Shown here: one piece after another, positions 54,489-64,000 of the stretch
How positions within the stretch are numbered: the stretch's first letter is position 1
Layout of the letters: the number at the start of each line of letters is the position of its first letter
Assembly (NCBI GenBank): GCA_047967505.1
Contig: CM106538.1
Length of the DNA: 64,000 nucleotides
Source: Dipteris shenzhenensis
Taxonomy: Eukaryota > Polypodiophyta > Polypodiopsida > Gleicheniales
Strand: one strand, 5' to 3'
Program-made: the position numbers and the translations under genes
Notes under the pieces: generated by a model
Database searches by the model: none
Told to the model about the DNA's origin: nothing
Seen by the model: the letters and a program-made list of their open reading frames with translations, nothing else

Positions 54489-56916
54489 TGGCTATAGATT
54501 TTGTTCTAGGGATGAATGTGATTTTATGTAGCAAAAGAGAAGTAGTTGCATTTGCTACAATCCATAATAGTGATCCCAATTCAGTTTGCCACTTTCGAAG
54601 ACTTGGCGAAGATAAGGTGGCAGTTACTGTATCAAAGATTCTTAGCGCACATGTTGAGCTAAAGTAAAAATGTGGAGATATGGAAACACTTGGAGATGTT
54701 ATGCCCTACAATACATCCAACAAATCATTTATAGCATGGGACAAAGATGAGACTTATGCAACAGACATTATCAAGAAAACAAAGTGCACCACCTTGGATT
54801 TTACTATAGGGGACATTTTACAAATGAGATCATTTGCAAATAAGACTGTAGCAGAAGGTGAAGTATTGGGATTTGAACAAGTGGAGCAATGGTCATTTGC
54901 ACAGATGAGGATTCTAAAAGTCACGGATGATGGTATGGTTGATAACATAACATCCTTATGTGATTCCTACTATGAGGTAGGCAAGAATATGAGATGGAGC
55001 ATGCAATTTTTAAACTTGAGAAAGAGGCACGTGGTTTTCAATGATAAAGACAAGGTATACTACAATATCAAAGGACCTAAAAAGCGTGCCCATGTGCCAG
55101 GCTCTATCACTTCAAATGTGGATGATTTCAATATACTCAATTATAGAAGTGACATCTTATCTGGAGTGGATGAGTTCATTGGTTCCGAGAAACAAAATGA
55201 TTTTAGAAGTGAAGCCTTATCTGGGGTGGATGAATTCTTGCACAGTGAGAAGGGCAAAGGTTTCAATAGCGATGTCTTGTCAAGTGTGAATGAGTTCATG
55301 CATATTAACAAACCTGGTGTCAATCAAGCTTGTGGATTTGTGAAAGCCATGCAAGATGTCCCAATGAGTGATGTTCTCTCAAGAGTGGAAGAGTTTCAAG
55401 GTTCTCAATACTCTCGTAGAATATTGAATTCATTGAATGGTCCTAAGAGTATGTTAAAAACGAGGATGAGATCAACAGAGGATTATTCAATATTTAACTT
55501 TGATTGCGATATGGAGAAGGATGCAACGACCAATCATGGATGCTTGGTTACAAACAAATGTGAGGAGAAGAAGTGCCTAAATACAGATAACAACGTGCAC
55601 GAGGAACGAAAACGGTCATACATAAGCATGAAGACAAAGCGAATCCAGGCAGATTCACAAAAGCAACCAAAGAGGAAGAGAGTAATGAAGGAAGAGAACA
55701 TGTTAAATGCCTTGGGATATCTATGTTGCAAGCGAAGATATATGCGCTTCATTGATCTTGCAGACATCAGGGAATGTAGAGGACACGTGTGGCAAAGAAG
55801 AGGAAGCGAAAGAAATGAATACCTTCTCACAAGTCTCTCTTGCTTTCTTCAGAATGGCAATAAAAGACTAAGTTCAAGACAAAAGGTAAAACCTCTCGTA
55901 AATTGAAAAGGATTTGCAATAAGGCATATCGCAATATTGATGGATTATCCCATGGTACATATTGGGATTTAGTCACCAAGGCAAAGGGCGGCAACAAATT
56001 TAGCATTCACGGTAATAGAGGAAGGTCCAAATCAAGAATCTCAACTGTCAGGGCAACAGCAATTTTGCAAGACTTCATACATGAAAATGCTTTACCTCAA
56101 CCCCATATATCCACCAAACTTCCTAACGGTGACGCGATCACTGAAATGCACCTTCCAATGGGCTTGACAAAGCTCGAAGTATTTGACTCTATTGCAGAAA
56201 AGCAAAGGCAAAGAGGGGATGCCGTAGCTTCTTCTCATACTTTGTATACTCTTTGGAAGAAGAACTTTGGATATGTTAAAATCCCAAGGAGGCAAAAAAT
56301 GTCAAAGTGCAATGTCTGTGATGATTTAAAGCGAGCGATTGAGAGTGCAACATGTCCAAATCAAAGGGAATTATACTAAAAAAACCAAAAATCTCATCAT
56401 GACCTTATTTGACATTCCAGACAAAAATATGCATTTTGGAAGGAGCAAGCTATTTCGCATCCCGATGACTACATGTGCCTTATTGTAGATGGCATGGATC
56501 AGAATACAACAACATTGCCTTGTTTTGTTGCCACTTCACCTAAATTACAAGGAAAGCACTTTCTAAAGACACATCTATGTGGAGTGTTAGTGCATGGAAT
56601 TAAGTTCTTTGCAGATATATGGATTGATTCCTTGCATCTACATGATAGCAATCAAGTTGTAACATCTATTATGAAGGCAATTCGCAATATACATGCAGAA
56701 AAAGGTCGCCTACCACGGACTTTGAGAATACAAGCTGATAATTGCTGGCGAGAAAATAAGAATGTACTCATGTTTGCATTCTGCTCCATGCTAGTTTCTC
56801 ATCGAATCTTCAATGAGGTCGAATGTGGATTTTTGTATGTTGGGCATATACATGAGGATATCGATCAGGTTTTTAGCACAGTCTCAAGGGAGCTTAAATG
56901 CAAGGTGAACTTTTGA
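54489..56916 (+). pseudogene. Transposase-like protein with DGMDQ and HEDIDQ motifs (DUF7869-like)
   Basis: The coding region runs from MAIDFVLGMNVILCSK at 54489 through a TAA at 54664, an open frame 54680-55906, a frame change near 55880, a frame to 56379, a stop at 56413, and the last frame to 56916. The C-terminal part shows KCNVCDDLKRAI, LIVDGMDQNTTTLPCF, LRIQADNCWRENKNV and VGHIHEDIDQVFS. This matches the pattern I know as DUF7869, spread in plant and animal genomes. Its Asp, Asp and Glu/Asp look like an RNase H-fold transposase triad, which is inference. Residues 157-239 of the 408-residue frame hold four copies of a ten-residue SDVLSxVxEF motif. The C-terminus is truncated. Confidence 0.65.
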
Positions 56917-57000
56917 TTTGGGAAGAATATTTTCAAAAAGTAAAATTTTGATTTGGGAAGGATATTTTCACAAAGTAAACTTTTCATTTGGGAAGGATTT
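56908..57000. repeat. 35-bp tandem repeat, about 2.7 copies
   Basis: CTTTTGATTTGGGAAGAATA followed by TTTTCAAAAAGTAAA repeats directly at the end of the transposase-like frame, so the 3' coding end may have been replaced by slippage. Confidence 0.85.
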
Positions 57001-57174
57001 TTGGGCTTCGTCCAAAAACAACAAAAAAAGTCCAAAATTAATGAAATAGGTGTTGTTTATTGTTAAAATCTTTGGGATTAATTCGTTTTAACATTCCACC
57101 GTAATGATTGAGATCCCAAGGATGAATATCCGAATGGATCACATGGAATAATACCCCATTGCCCTTCAGAGTTA
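57001..57174. other. 3' flank of the methylesterase gene
   Basis: Short AT-rich sequence; on the minus strand no perfect AATAAA was seen, but A/T-rich signals are present. Confidence 0.4.
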
Positions 57175-58368
57175 TCAACTTGATGCTATGGACAGAAGGA
57201 CATTTACGAGAGCCACAGGCTCAGAGAAGAAAGCCGAATGATCACTGTTCTTGATATCAAACACGCCATGTGGGGGATTTTGCTCGACTATGCTGTCTTG
57301 GATGCTTCTAGGGAAAGCACGGTCCGATGTTGATGTCCTGATATAATAACGTTTGATGCTTCCATAATTTGTAGCTGTCAGGTTCACGATGGCTTGGAAT
57401 ATTGATACTGGGGTTGGGTTCAATACAGTTTCTGCAAGCTTTACATCCTGCACCCATGAACGGATTGGTTAACTAAGCCCGATAAGCTCTGATGCATAGC
57501 TTTTGCAGGACAATCAAGGAGAATTTCTAGTTGCTTGTGAGCGTTTTTCCATACCTCAAGTGGGCTCTTGTTGTACAAATAATCCTTCGCCATGGTAACG
57601 TTAGCGTACGCAGACGTAGGGGTCGCGGAAGATGCGTCGGCAAAATTTTCAACTATAGCACCGATCAAGCAGAAACTGCCGGCAAAAGCCGCGTATGACG
57701 ATGAGAATTTGTTGTTTACCGATTTTTCTCTCGGGCATTTAGAAAAGAGAATTGGTATACCTTCTGAAGCGCCGGAATTACAAACGTTTGACCGTTTGAC
57801 GGCATAACGGCAGCAAGGAAAATGGCCTTATAAACCTTTTCCGGAAACAGCTCCATGGCATACGAGATGCTTCCTCCTCCCATGCTGTGGCCGACGAGAA
57901 TAACCTACGCAGAGCAAGAGCAAACAAAAAGATCTGAAGAGGACGCGAGGAGAAGCGACTGAAACTCTGTCGAGTAAAGGGATGAGTGACATTGTTGGCC
58001 AAGAAATCGGTTAATGGCTTTGCATATTCAGGGACGGAGGTGACGGAGTCAGCGAGGACTTTGCTAATACCGTTGGAGGTGAGGTCTATAGCGGTAACGG
58101 AGGCACCAGCGGTGTCAAGGAGAGCGATGACTCGATACCAGCACCAGGCTCCATGACCGAATCCATGGATAAGCACGAAATGGTGGTGGTGGTGATGATG
58201 ATGATGAGCGGGTGGAGCCGCAACAATCTGCAGCTGCAAGGAAATGTATTTGATAGAGAAGGAATGCAATCAAGTGGAGCAAGCAAGGCAGAGGGTGAGA
58301 GCACTTACTGGATGCAAGGATAAAGCCAGGAGAAGCAAGAAGACGGTAGTGGTGAGGTAGGAAGCCAT
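57175..58368 (-). CDS. Secreted methylesterase-family alpha/beta hydrolase, 5 exons
   Basis: Exons 58309-58368, 57991-58233, 57793-57904, 57555-57652 and 57175-57447 join in frame to 261 residues. Exon 1 encodes a signal-peptide-like MASYLTTTVFLLLLALSLHP. Exon 2 starts with a run of nine His, then FVLIHGFGHGAWCWY, the oxyanion-loop motif of the plant MES family (salicylate and jasmonate methylesterases, polyneuridine aldehyde esterase, hydroxynitrile lyase). The nucleophile is Ser108 in VGHSMGG, Asp213 in TSDRAFP and His241 in NSDHSAFF complete the triad. NYGSIKRYYI is also family-typical. Intron 1 (GTAAGT, TTGCAG) is canonical; the donor of intron 2 (AAT|GTCACT) is weak. Intron 3 is uncertain: the stronger donor AAG|GTATAC does not join in frame. 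Substrate unknown; the signal peptide suggests secretion, whereas characterised family members are mostly cytosolic. Confidence 0.75.
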
Positions 58369-58437
58369 GTTCTATACAAGACGAAGTAAAGTAGAGGACT
58401 AAAATTTGAATTGGTGAGTATAGAGAATTAGAATTCC

Positions 58438-59500
58438 TCATATTTTAAGGGCTACCGCTTCTTATATGCCAATTTATTAATGTGATGACCATTGGATCCA
58501 CATTTTGAGTTCTTATTTTCTTGAAAGACAAATGTCACATGTGGCATCACTCATGACTCATAGCAAGATGTTGGGCGTTTCTATATTTTGAGCAAAACCA
58601 TCCGAGCATCTGAGCCATACATAGGGCCCCTTTTGTGAATAAAAAGAGGCCCAAAGACCCCTTTCTTCAACGAAAAGGGCTGTTTGGGGCTATTTTTTTC
58701 ATGGACCATGTGAAAAAAAAGCCCAAAAGCCCTTTTCGTTTAAGAAAGGGGTCTTTGTGCCTCTTTTTTTTTACATGTGCCCAATGACCCCTTTTTTCAA
58801 TGAAAAGGTTTTTGGGCTACTCACCCCTTTTGTAGGGAGTTAATGAAGTATAGAGCCCTCATATTTTAAGGGCTACCGCTTCTTATATGCTAATTTATTA
58901 ATGTGATGACCATTGGATCCACATTTGAGTTCTTATTTTCTTGAAAGGCAAAGGTCACATGTGGCATCACTCATGACTCATTAATCATACATACTCGTTT
59001 AGCAAGATATTGGGGGTTTCTATATTCTGAGCAAAACCATCCGAGCATCTGAGCGAATTGAATCGTAAATGTATATTTTTGTCTCAAAGTTCATGAAATG
59101 AAGCCATACATAAGGGCCCCTTTTGTGAATAAAAGGGTCTTTGGGCCTCTTTTGTTTACATTGCCCATATTGGGCAGTTAAAAAAAAGAGGCCCAAAGAC
59201 CCCTTTCTTCAAAGAAAGGGCTTTTTGGGGCTATTTTTTTCATGGACCATGTGAAAAAAAAGCCCAAAAGCCCTTTTTATTGAAGAAAGGCGTATTAATT
59301 GGGCCTCTTTTTTTTTACATGTGCCCAATAACCCCTCTTTTTAACGAAAGGGTTTTTGGACTACTCTTTAGGGTTGCTTTCATGTGAAAAAGAGTATCCC
59401 AAAAACCCCTTTCGTTGTTTTCCTACAAAAGGGGTTTTGGGGTTGCTTTCATGTGAAAAAGAGTAGCCCAAAAACCCCTTTCTTTAAGAAAAGGGGCTTT
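58438..59500. repeat. Duplicated fold-back repeats upstream of the methylesterase
   Basis: A unit starting TCATATTTTAAGGGCTACCG occurs at 58438 and 58857. Each is followed by a long imperfect inverted repeat: GAGGCCCAAAGACCCCTTTC ... CATGGACCATG ... GAAAGGGGTCTTTG(T/G)GCCTC, with arms of about 60 bases (58645-58770 and 59185-59310). A third, shorter hairpin pair built on GGGTTTTTGG/CCAAAAACCCC lies at 59345-59500. The first unit begins about 70 bases upstream of the methylesterase ATG. Confidence 0.85.
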
Positions 59501-60212
59501 GGGGTTGGCAATTTCCAATTAGGAGATCATGTCTCATAAGTCATTCAAGCAAAATGGAAGACAAGGAAAAGGTAATGTGCCATTGATATGCCCCCTAATA
59601 TATTATGCTCCATAGTGGAGAAGAATCTTTTGCACCAATAGAGCGGCATGTAGAGAGAATTTTGGCTATCCTCATCCTTTAAGATTTATCATACCATCTT
59701 TCAGGCTCAAGATATTACAAGCGGAGCTTTGCTGCTACTCTACACACACAATGCTCTCATAGTTGTTGTCCTAGATTGCACTTCTGGCCCTTGTTGCCAC
59801 AGGGTTAACAAATGTGGAACCAATCCTTTGAGGGAAAGAAGCAAGAAGGTCCCATATTCCAAGCGATTGGATGTAGCTAAAAGACCCCAATCTATGAGAT
59901 GTCTTTGTTCAATTTTTAATGAAGCCAATCTTAATTTTTGCCATAGGTCTTGAATGCTTGCAACCATTCAAATAAAAGTTTCCTTTTTACAAATGAGCTA
60001 CTTTAGGATATTCCTTTATACAAACAAGCTGTTTTAGAATCACAACTAGTACGGTGGTAGTACAATATAAGTGGTCTCATAATTTTTCTTTATACAAGCT
60101 ATTTTAGGATCGCAACCAACACAATGGTAGTATAGAATAAGCAGTCACTAGCACAATGGTTGATTACTTTTCATGGTTGGACATGGATATTTTTGTGTTT
60201 TCTTACCTAAAT
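59501..60212. other. No recognisable gene; old duplication
   Basis: At 59975-60165 a sequence of about 90 bases (TTTATACAAACAAGCTGTTTTAG, AATGGTAGTA) is present twice in diverged form. No domain was seen in the ORF at 59729-59953. Confidence 0.45.
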
Positions 60213-60278
60213 CATAAACCCTAAACCCTAAGCCCTAAATGCTAAACCCCAAATCTTAAAAGTTAAACCCTAAACCAT
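60213..60278. repeat. Degenerate plant telomere-like repeats
   Basis: CATAAACCCTAAACCCTAAG and further CCCTAAAT, GCTAAACCC and TTAAACCCTAAACC words make about eight units of the CCCTAAA (TTTAGGG) plant telomere motif, several imperfect. Confidence 0.8.
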
Positions 60279-60289
60279 AAAATATAAAA

Positions 60290-61235
60290 TAAGCTGGGGT
60301 GGCAGTTAATTACCAGCCACTGTAGTGGCCCGCAATTACTCACCCGTCAGTTACCACCACTGGGCTTGCATGCATGATTACTATGAGTGCACTAAATTGC
60401 CAGTAAATTTGCTTCATGATTACCTTCCCGTCTAGGGTGGTGCCTAAGATTCTATCACGGTGGCCTACAGTTAATATGGATGGAACCTCGGGCCTCCGGA
60501 CCTTCAACCACCACGACGGCTCAAACTTTGTAATATATAGGATCCATGGCATTTGGCATTTTACTACGTTGCTCCCATCCACCCCTACTTTGTGCCCTTG
60601 CTCTGCTACTTTGCTCCATACGTGCCCTCCTCCAGCTCTTTAGCTCTTTTTCACCCCTGCTCTACTTTGCTCGAAATTCCTTCCTCCAACTCTCATCACT
60701 CATCTACTCCCCTCTCATCTGCTCCACTGCTCACCCGCTCATCTTCACCATGCCTACTACCACCCCTCGATGCAACGTGATCCCAATGTTATCTACCTTC
60801 TCGTATAAGGTGATTGTGTTGCACTCACATGGAGTAGAAATGCTAGCTCTAGTGGACACCCTTTGTTCCCATGGCCAATTCCCCCCATATTTACATGTCA
60901 CCACCTTAGATGACATGCTCACCTCTGGCCTCTTTATGGTTGTCCTGTATGGGTTCCCCCTAGACGTTGATGAAGGCCTCAGGATTTTCATAGCAAAGTA
61001 CTCTTGTCTTGTTGTGGAGGCCGTGATTTGAGTCCTAGCAATGTGTATGGTCTTCGGCCTCTCCATCGTCTCCTCCATTGGCTCCCTAAAACTTTTCAAT
61101 GCAACAAGATGGGCTGGTGGCAATACTAAGTTGTACCAATTTCCTCTTGCTCAATGAGGCTTATAACCACTCAGCAATGGCTTGATGTAATCTTTTCGCC
61201 TCTAAGGCTCTCAAACATTGTATTAAAAAAAAAAG
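60290..61235 (+). mobile_element. Unclassified repeat family, copy 2, with poly(A)
   Basis: Inverted relative to the copy at 36600-38060. It has one promoter-side repeat unit (60295-60420), TTTGTAATATATAGGATCC (TATA-like, 60527-60545), a CT-rich leader, the ORF from 60750, and an A10 run at 61225-61234 following GCTCTCAAACATTGTATT. The poly(A) suggests retroposition of a transcript, but the presence of promoter-side sequence argues for an element that carries its promoter inside. No target duplication found. Confidence 0.55.
60750..61031 (+). CDS. Conserved small ORF of the unclassified family
   Basis: Begins MPTTTPRCNVIPMLSTFSY and runs 93 residues: KVIVLHSHGVEMLALVDTL, YLHVTTLDDMLTSGLFMVV, then LDVDEGLRIFIAKYSCLVVE and a stop. 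An in-frame Met lies further upstream at 60546, but that part is leader with low complexity and poor agreement with the other copy, so I place the start at the first conserved Met. The residue pattern conserved between the two copies suggests selection in the past. No family recognised. Confidence 0.4.
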   Translation: MPTTTPRCNVIPMLSTFSYKVIVLHSHGVEMLALVDTLCSHGQFPPYLHVTTLDDMLTSGLFMVVLYGFPLDVDEGLRIFIAKYSCLVVEAVI

Positions 61236-61738
61236 GGACTTGTATAAAGTCCAATTCCAAAATTGGACTAAATACATGTCCAAAGTTGTTGAATATCATA
61301 GTCCCATGGTTTTTTTTCCATATACTTCAAAACAAATATTGCAATAATGGTTGAAACTTTACACACCCACTTTTATAGAGTAACCATTGGCAGTTTTCCT
61401 AGCAACCTTTGAAAACCCAAATTTTGTCAAATTACCAAATACTAGATAAGCTTACAAAAATACCTTCTATGATTTATAATTACACTTTGGTCAACATCAC
61501 ATAGTTTTGAACCAAAGTCCAAAGTATATCAAGATGACTTGTTCTCTTGAGAGATGGTGTACATATACACCTTCTTGGTGTAAAAATACATTGTTTAAGT
61601 GTAGGCCTTTTGCAATTATAATTGGATTCGTGCTTGTTTTGACCAACTTTATGATGAAGGTTGGAGCTTGTCCCCCTATATTGTCACTGGGGAATCCAAG
61701 TAGAAGCAAAAATTGCATGTAGAGGAGATGACTTTTTG
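61236..61738. other. No recognisable gene
   Basis: AT-rich DNA; nothing seen. Confidence 0.5.
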
Positions 61739-61773
61739 TTATATATATATATGTATGTATGTATGTATGTATG
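61739..61773. repeat. (TA)n(TATG)n microsatellite
   Basis: Six TA units and then about six GTAT units. Confidence 0.95.
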
Positions 61774-61849
61774 ATTTGATATCAATTATAAAATTTTCCA
61801 AAAAATAATTCAAAAAATGCAAAACTTTTTGAAGTTTTAAACATTTTTT

Positions 61850-62232
61850 CAAATATGTGGCTTGAGCCATATGTGCCCCCCAACTCTAAAACATGTGGCG
61901 TGAGCCACATGTGCCCCCCCCCCCCCCCATATGGCTTGAGCCACATGTGCCTCCCCCCCCCCTCCCCAACATATGGCTTGAGCCACATGTGGCCCCCTCG
62001 CCCCCACCCCCACCGCCCAACATGTGGCTCATGCCACATGTGCCTCCCCCACCCCCCAACATATGGCTTGAGCTACATGTGCCCCGCCCAAAACATGTGC
62101 CATGAGCCACATATGGCTTAAGCCACATGTGCCCCCCATGTAACGTGAGCCACATGTGCCCCCCCCCCCCCCCCCCAACATATGGCTTGAGCCAGATGTC
62201 TCCCCCCCCCTGGCATGAGCCACATGTTTTTT
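61850..62232. repeat. Palindromic minisatellite with C-run spacers
   Basis: About nine units of ACATGTGGC(T/G)TGAGCCACATGTG or ATATGGCTTGAGCCACATGTG alternate with runs of C up to 17 long. Each unit is nearly self-complementary (ACATGTGGC with GCCACATGT), so it can form hairpins. The minus strand has G runs between them. Its right end touches the satellite block at 62240. Confidence 0.92.
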
Positions 62233-62239
62233 ATTGCTT

Positions 62240-64000
62240 GTTGTCCATGACACTAAGGCAAAAACGCTGATTTATGCTTAATCGACAATGCAACGCATAT
62301 GCGATCATCAAAATACTTTGCACACATCTCAATCTAGGTATTATTGACTTACATGCAAAGTGGCGTGCCCATCCCATAAGTATTTAGTCGAATAACACAT
62401 CTAGGACAGCGTTTTTTGACGGTTGTGCATGACACTAAGGCCAAAACAGTGTTTAATGCTTGTTCGACAATGCAAAGCATACCCGATGGGCACAATAATT
62501 TTCACACACCTTCAACTAGATGGAATTGACTTACATGCAAAGTGGCACACCCATCCCATAAGTGCTTGATCGGATAACATACCTAGCAGCGTGTTTTTTT
62601 ACGGATGTGCATGACACGAGCAAAATAGTATTTAATGCTCGATCGACCATGCAAAGGATATCCGATGGGCATCACACTTTTTGTACGCCTCAACCTAGGT
62701 GGTATTGAAATGTTCTTAATGAGGCACACCCATCCAATAAGTCATTGGTCAGATAACACACCTAAGGGTGTGTTTTTTTGCGGATGTCCATATCACTAGG
62801 AAAAAAATGGTGTATAATGCGTGATCGACCATGCAAAGCATATCCGATGGTGACAATACTTTGCACGCACTTCAACGTAGTTGAAACAGACTTGCATGCA
62901 AAGTGGAGCCCCCATCCGATAAGTACTTATTTGAATAACACGCCTACGGTCGTGTTTTTATATGGTTGTGCATGACACAAAGGCAAAAACGGTGTTCTAT
63001 GCTTGATCGACAATGCAAAGCATATCCGATGGTCACAGTACTTTGCACACACCTTCAATTAGGTGGAATTGACTTACATGCAAAGTGGCATTCCCATCGT
63101 ATAAGTACTTGATCGGATAACATACCTAACAGCGTGTTTTTTTACGGATGTGCATGACACTAAGGCAAAAATGGTATTTAATGCTCGATCGACCATGCAA
63201 AGCATATCCGATGGGCACAATACTTTTCCTATACCTTAACCTAGGTGGTATTGGAATGTTCTCAAAGAGGCACACCCATCCGATAAGTATTTGGTTAGAT
63301 AACATACCTAAGGGCATGTTTTTTTGCAGATGTGCATATCCCTACGGGAAAAACGTTGTATAATTCATAATTGACCATGCAGAGCATATCCCATGGTGAC
63401 AATACTTTGCATGCATCTCAACCTAGTTGAAACGGACTTGCGTGCAAACTGGAGCCCCCATCCGATAAGTACTTGTTTCATTAACACACTTAGGACCGTG
63501 TTTTTTCATGGTTGTGCATGACACTAAGGCAAAAACGGTGTTTTATGCTTGATCGACAATGCAAAGCATATCCGATGGGCACAATACTTTGCACACACCT
63601 TCAACTAGGTGGAATTGACTTACATGCAAAGTGGCACTCCCATCCCATAAGTGCTTGATTGGATAACATACCTACTAGCGTGTTTTTTTATGGATGTGCA
63701 TGACACTAGAGCAAAAAAAGTATTTATTGCTCGATCGATCGTGCAAAGGATATCCGATGGGCACAACACTTTTCGTACACCTTAACCTATGTGGTATTGG
63801 AATGTTCTCAAAGAGGCACACCCATCCAATAAGTACTTGGTCAGATAACACACCTAAGGGCGTGTTTTTTTGCAGATGTGCATATCACTCGGGAAAAAAT
63901 GGTGTATAATGCATGATTGACCATGCAAAGCATATCCGATGGTGACAGTACTTTGCACGACCCTCAAAGTAGTTGAAACAGACTTGTGTGCAAAGTGGAG
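62240..64000 (+). repeat. Satellite array, second block, runs off the window
   Basis: About ten monomers of the same satellite as 50040-54365, in the same orientation and with the same A, B and C types and order (A near 62420, B 62600, C 62780, A 62965, B 63140, C 63330, A 63510, B 63692, C 63870). The first monomer (62240-62410) is diverged. The array continues beyond base 64000. Confidence 0.95.

Noticed and set aside
1-64000. tRNA, rRNA or snRNA genes
   Set aside because: I looked for tRNA A/B boxes and rRNA-like segments while reading and saw none convincing; only primer sites complementary to tRNA-Met were found.

Overview
This is nuclear DNA from a land plant with a large, transposon-rich genome. 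Plant nuclear origin is shown by an intact spliced gene for a photosystem I antenna protein (Lhca2 type), a spliced plant methylesterase-family gene, chromovirus and copia retrotransposons primed by initiator tRNA-Met, TTTAGGG-type telomere-like repeats and a satellite with a ~181-bp monomer. A fern, lycophyte or other non-seed plant is a guess from how the methylesterase reads, not a demonstrated fact.

Layout. 1-6.8 kb: a decayed chromovirus (Ty3/gypsy with chromodomain) on the minus strand, with foreign DNA carrying its own TATA box inside gag. 6.8-8.7 kb: 3' part of a LINE on the plus strand. 11.7-23.2 kb: two copies of a second chromovirus family joined tail to tail, making a long inverted repeat flanked by 213-bp direct repeats; neither copy has integrase. 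23.5-24.9 kb: a copia integrase fragment, a GIY-YIG-like nuclease fragment and two candidate host exons. 26.3-29.6 kb: 5' part of another LTR retrotransposon. 33.6-35.1 kb: the Lhca2-type gene, four exons, minus strand, apparently intact. 36.6-38.1 kb and 60.3-61.2 kb: two inverted copies of an unrecognised repeat family with its own small ORF. 39-41 kb: fragments of a receptor kinase, a copia gag and a zinc-finger transposase-like protein. 43.2-45.8 kb: an intron-rich gene remnant of unknown identity. 48.2-49.0 kb: an extreme C-rich minisatellite.

From 50.0 kb to the right edge the window lies in a satellite array built mainly of 3-monomer higher-order units (~543 bp). The array is interrupted by a ~7.9-kb island (54.4-62.2 kb) that holds a decayed transposase-like element (DGMDQ/DNC/HEDIDQ motifs, with a four-fold 10-residue repeat), the methylesterase gene with a predicted signal peptide and a nine-histidine run, fold-back repeats in that gene's upstream DNA, telomere-like repeats and a palindromic minisatellite.

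Only two genes look functional: the Lhca2-type gene and, with one uncertain intron, the methylesterase. They are unrelated and do not form a pathway. Everything else is mobile DNA, its debris, simple sequence or satellite. All domain calls come from reading translations; no database search was run.
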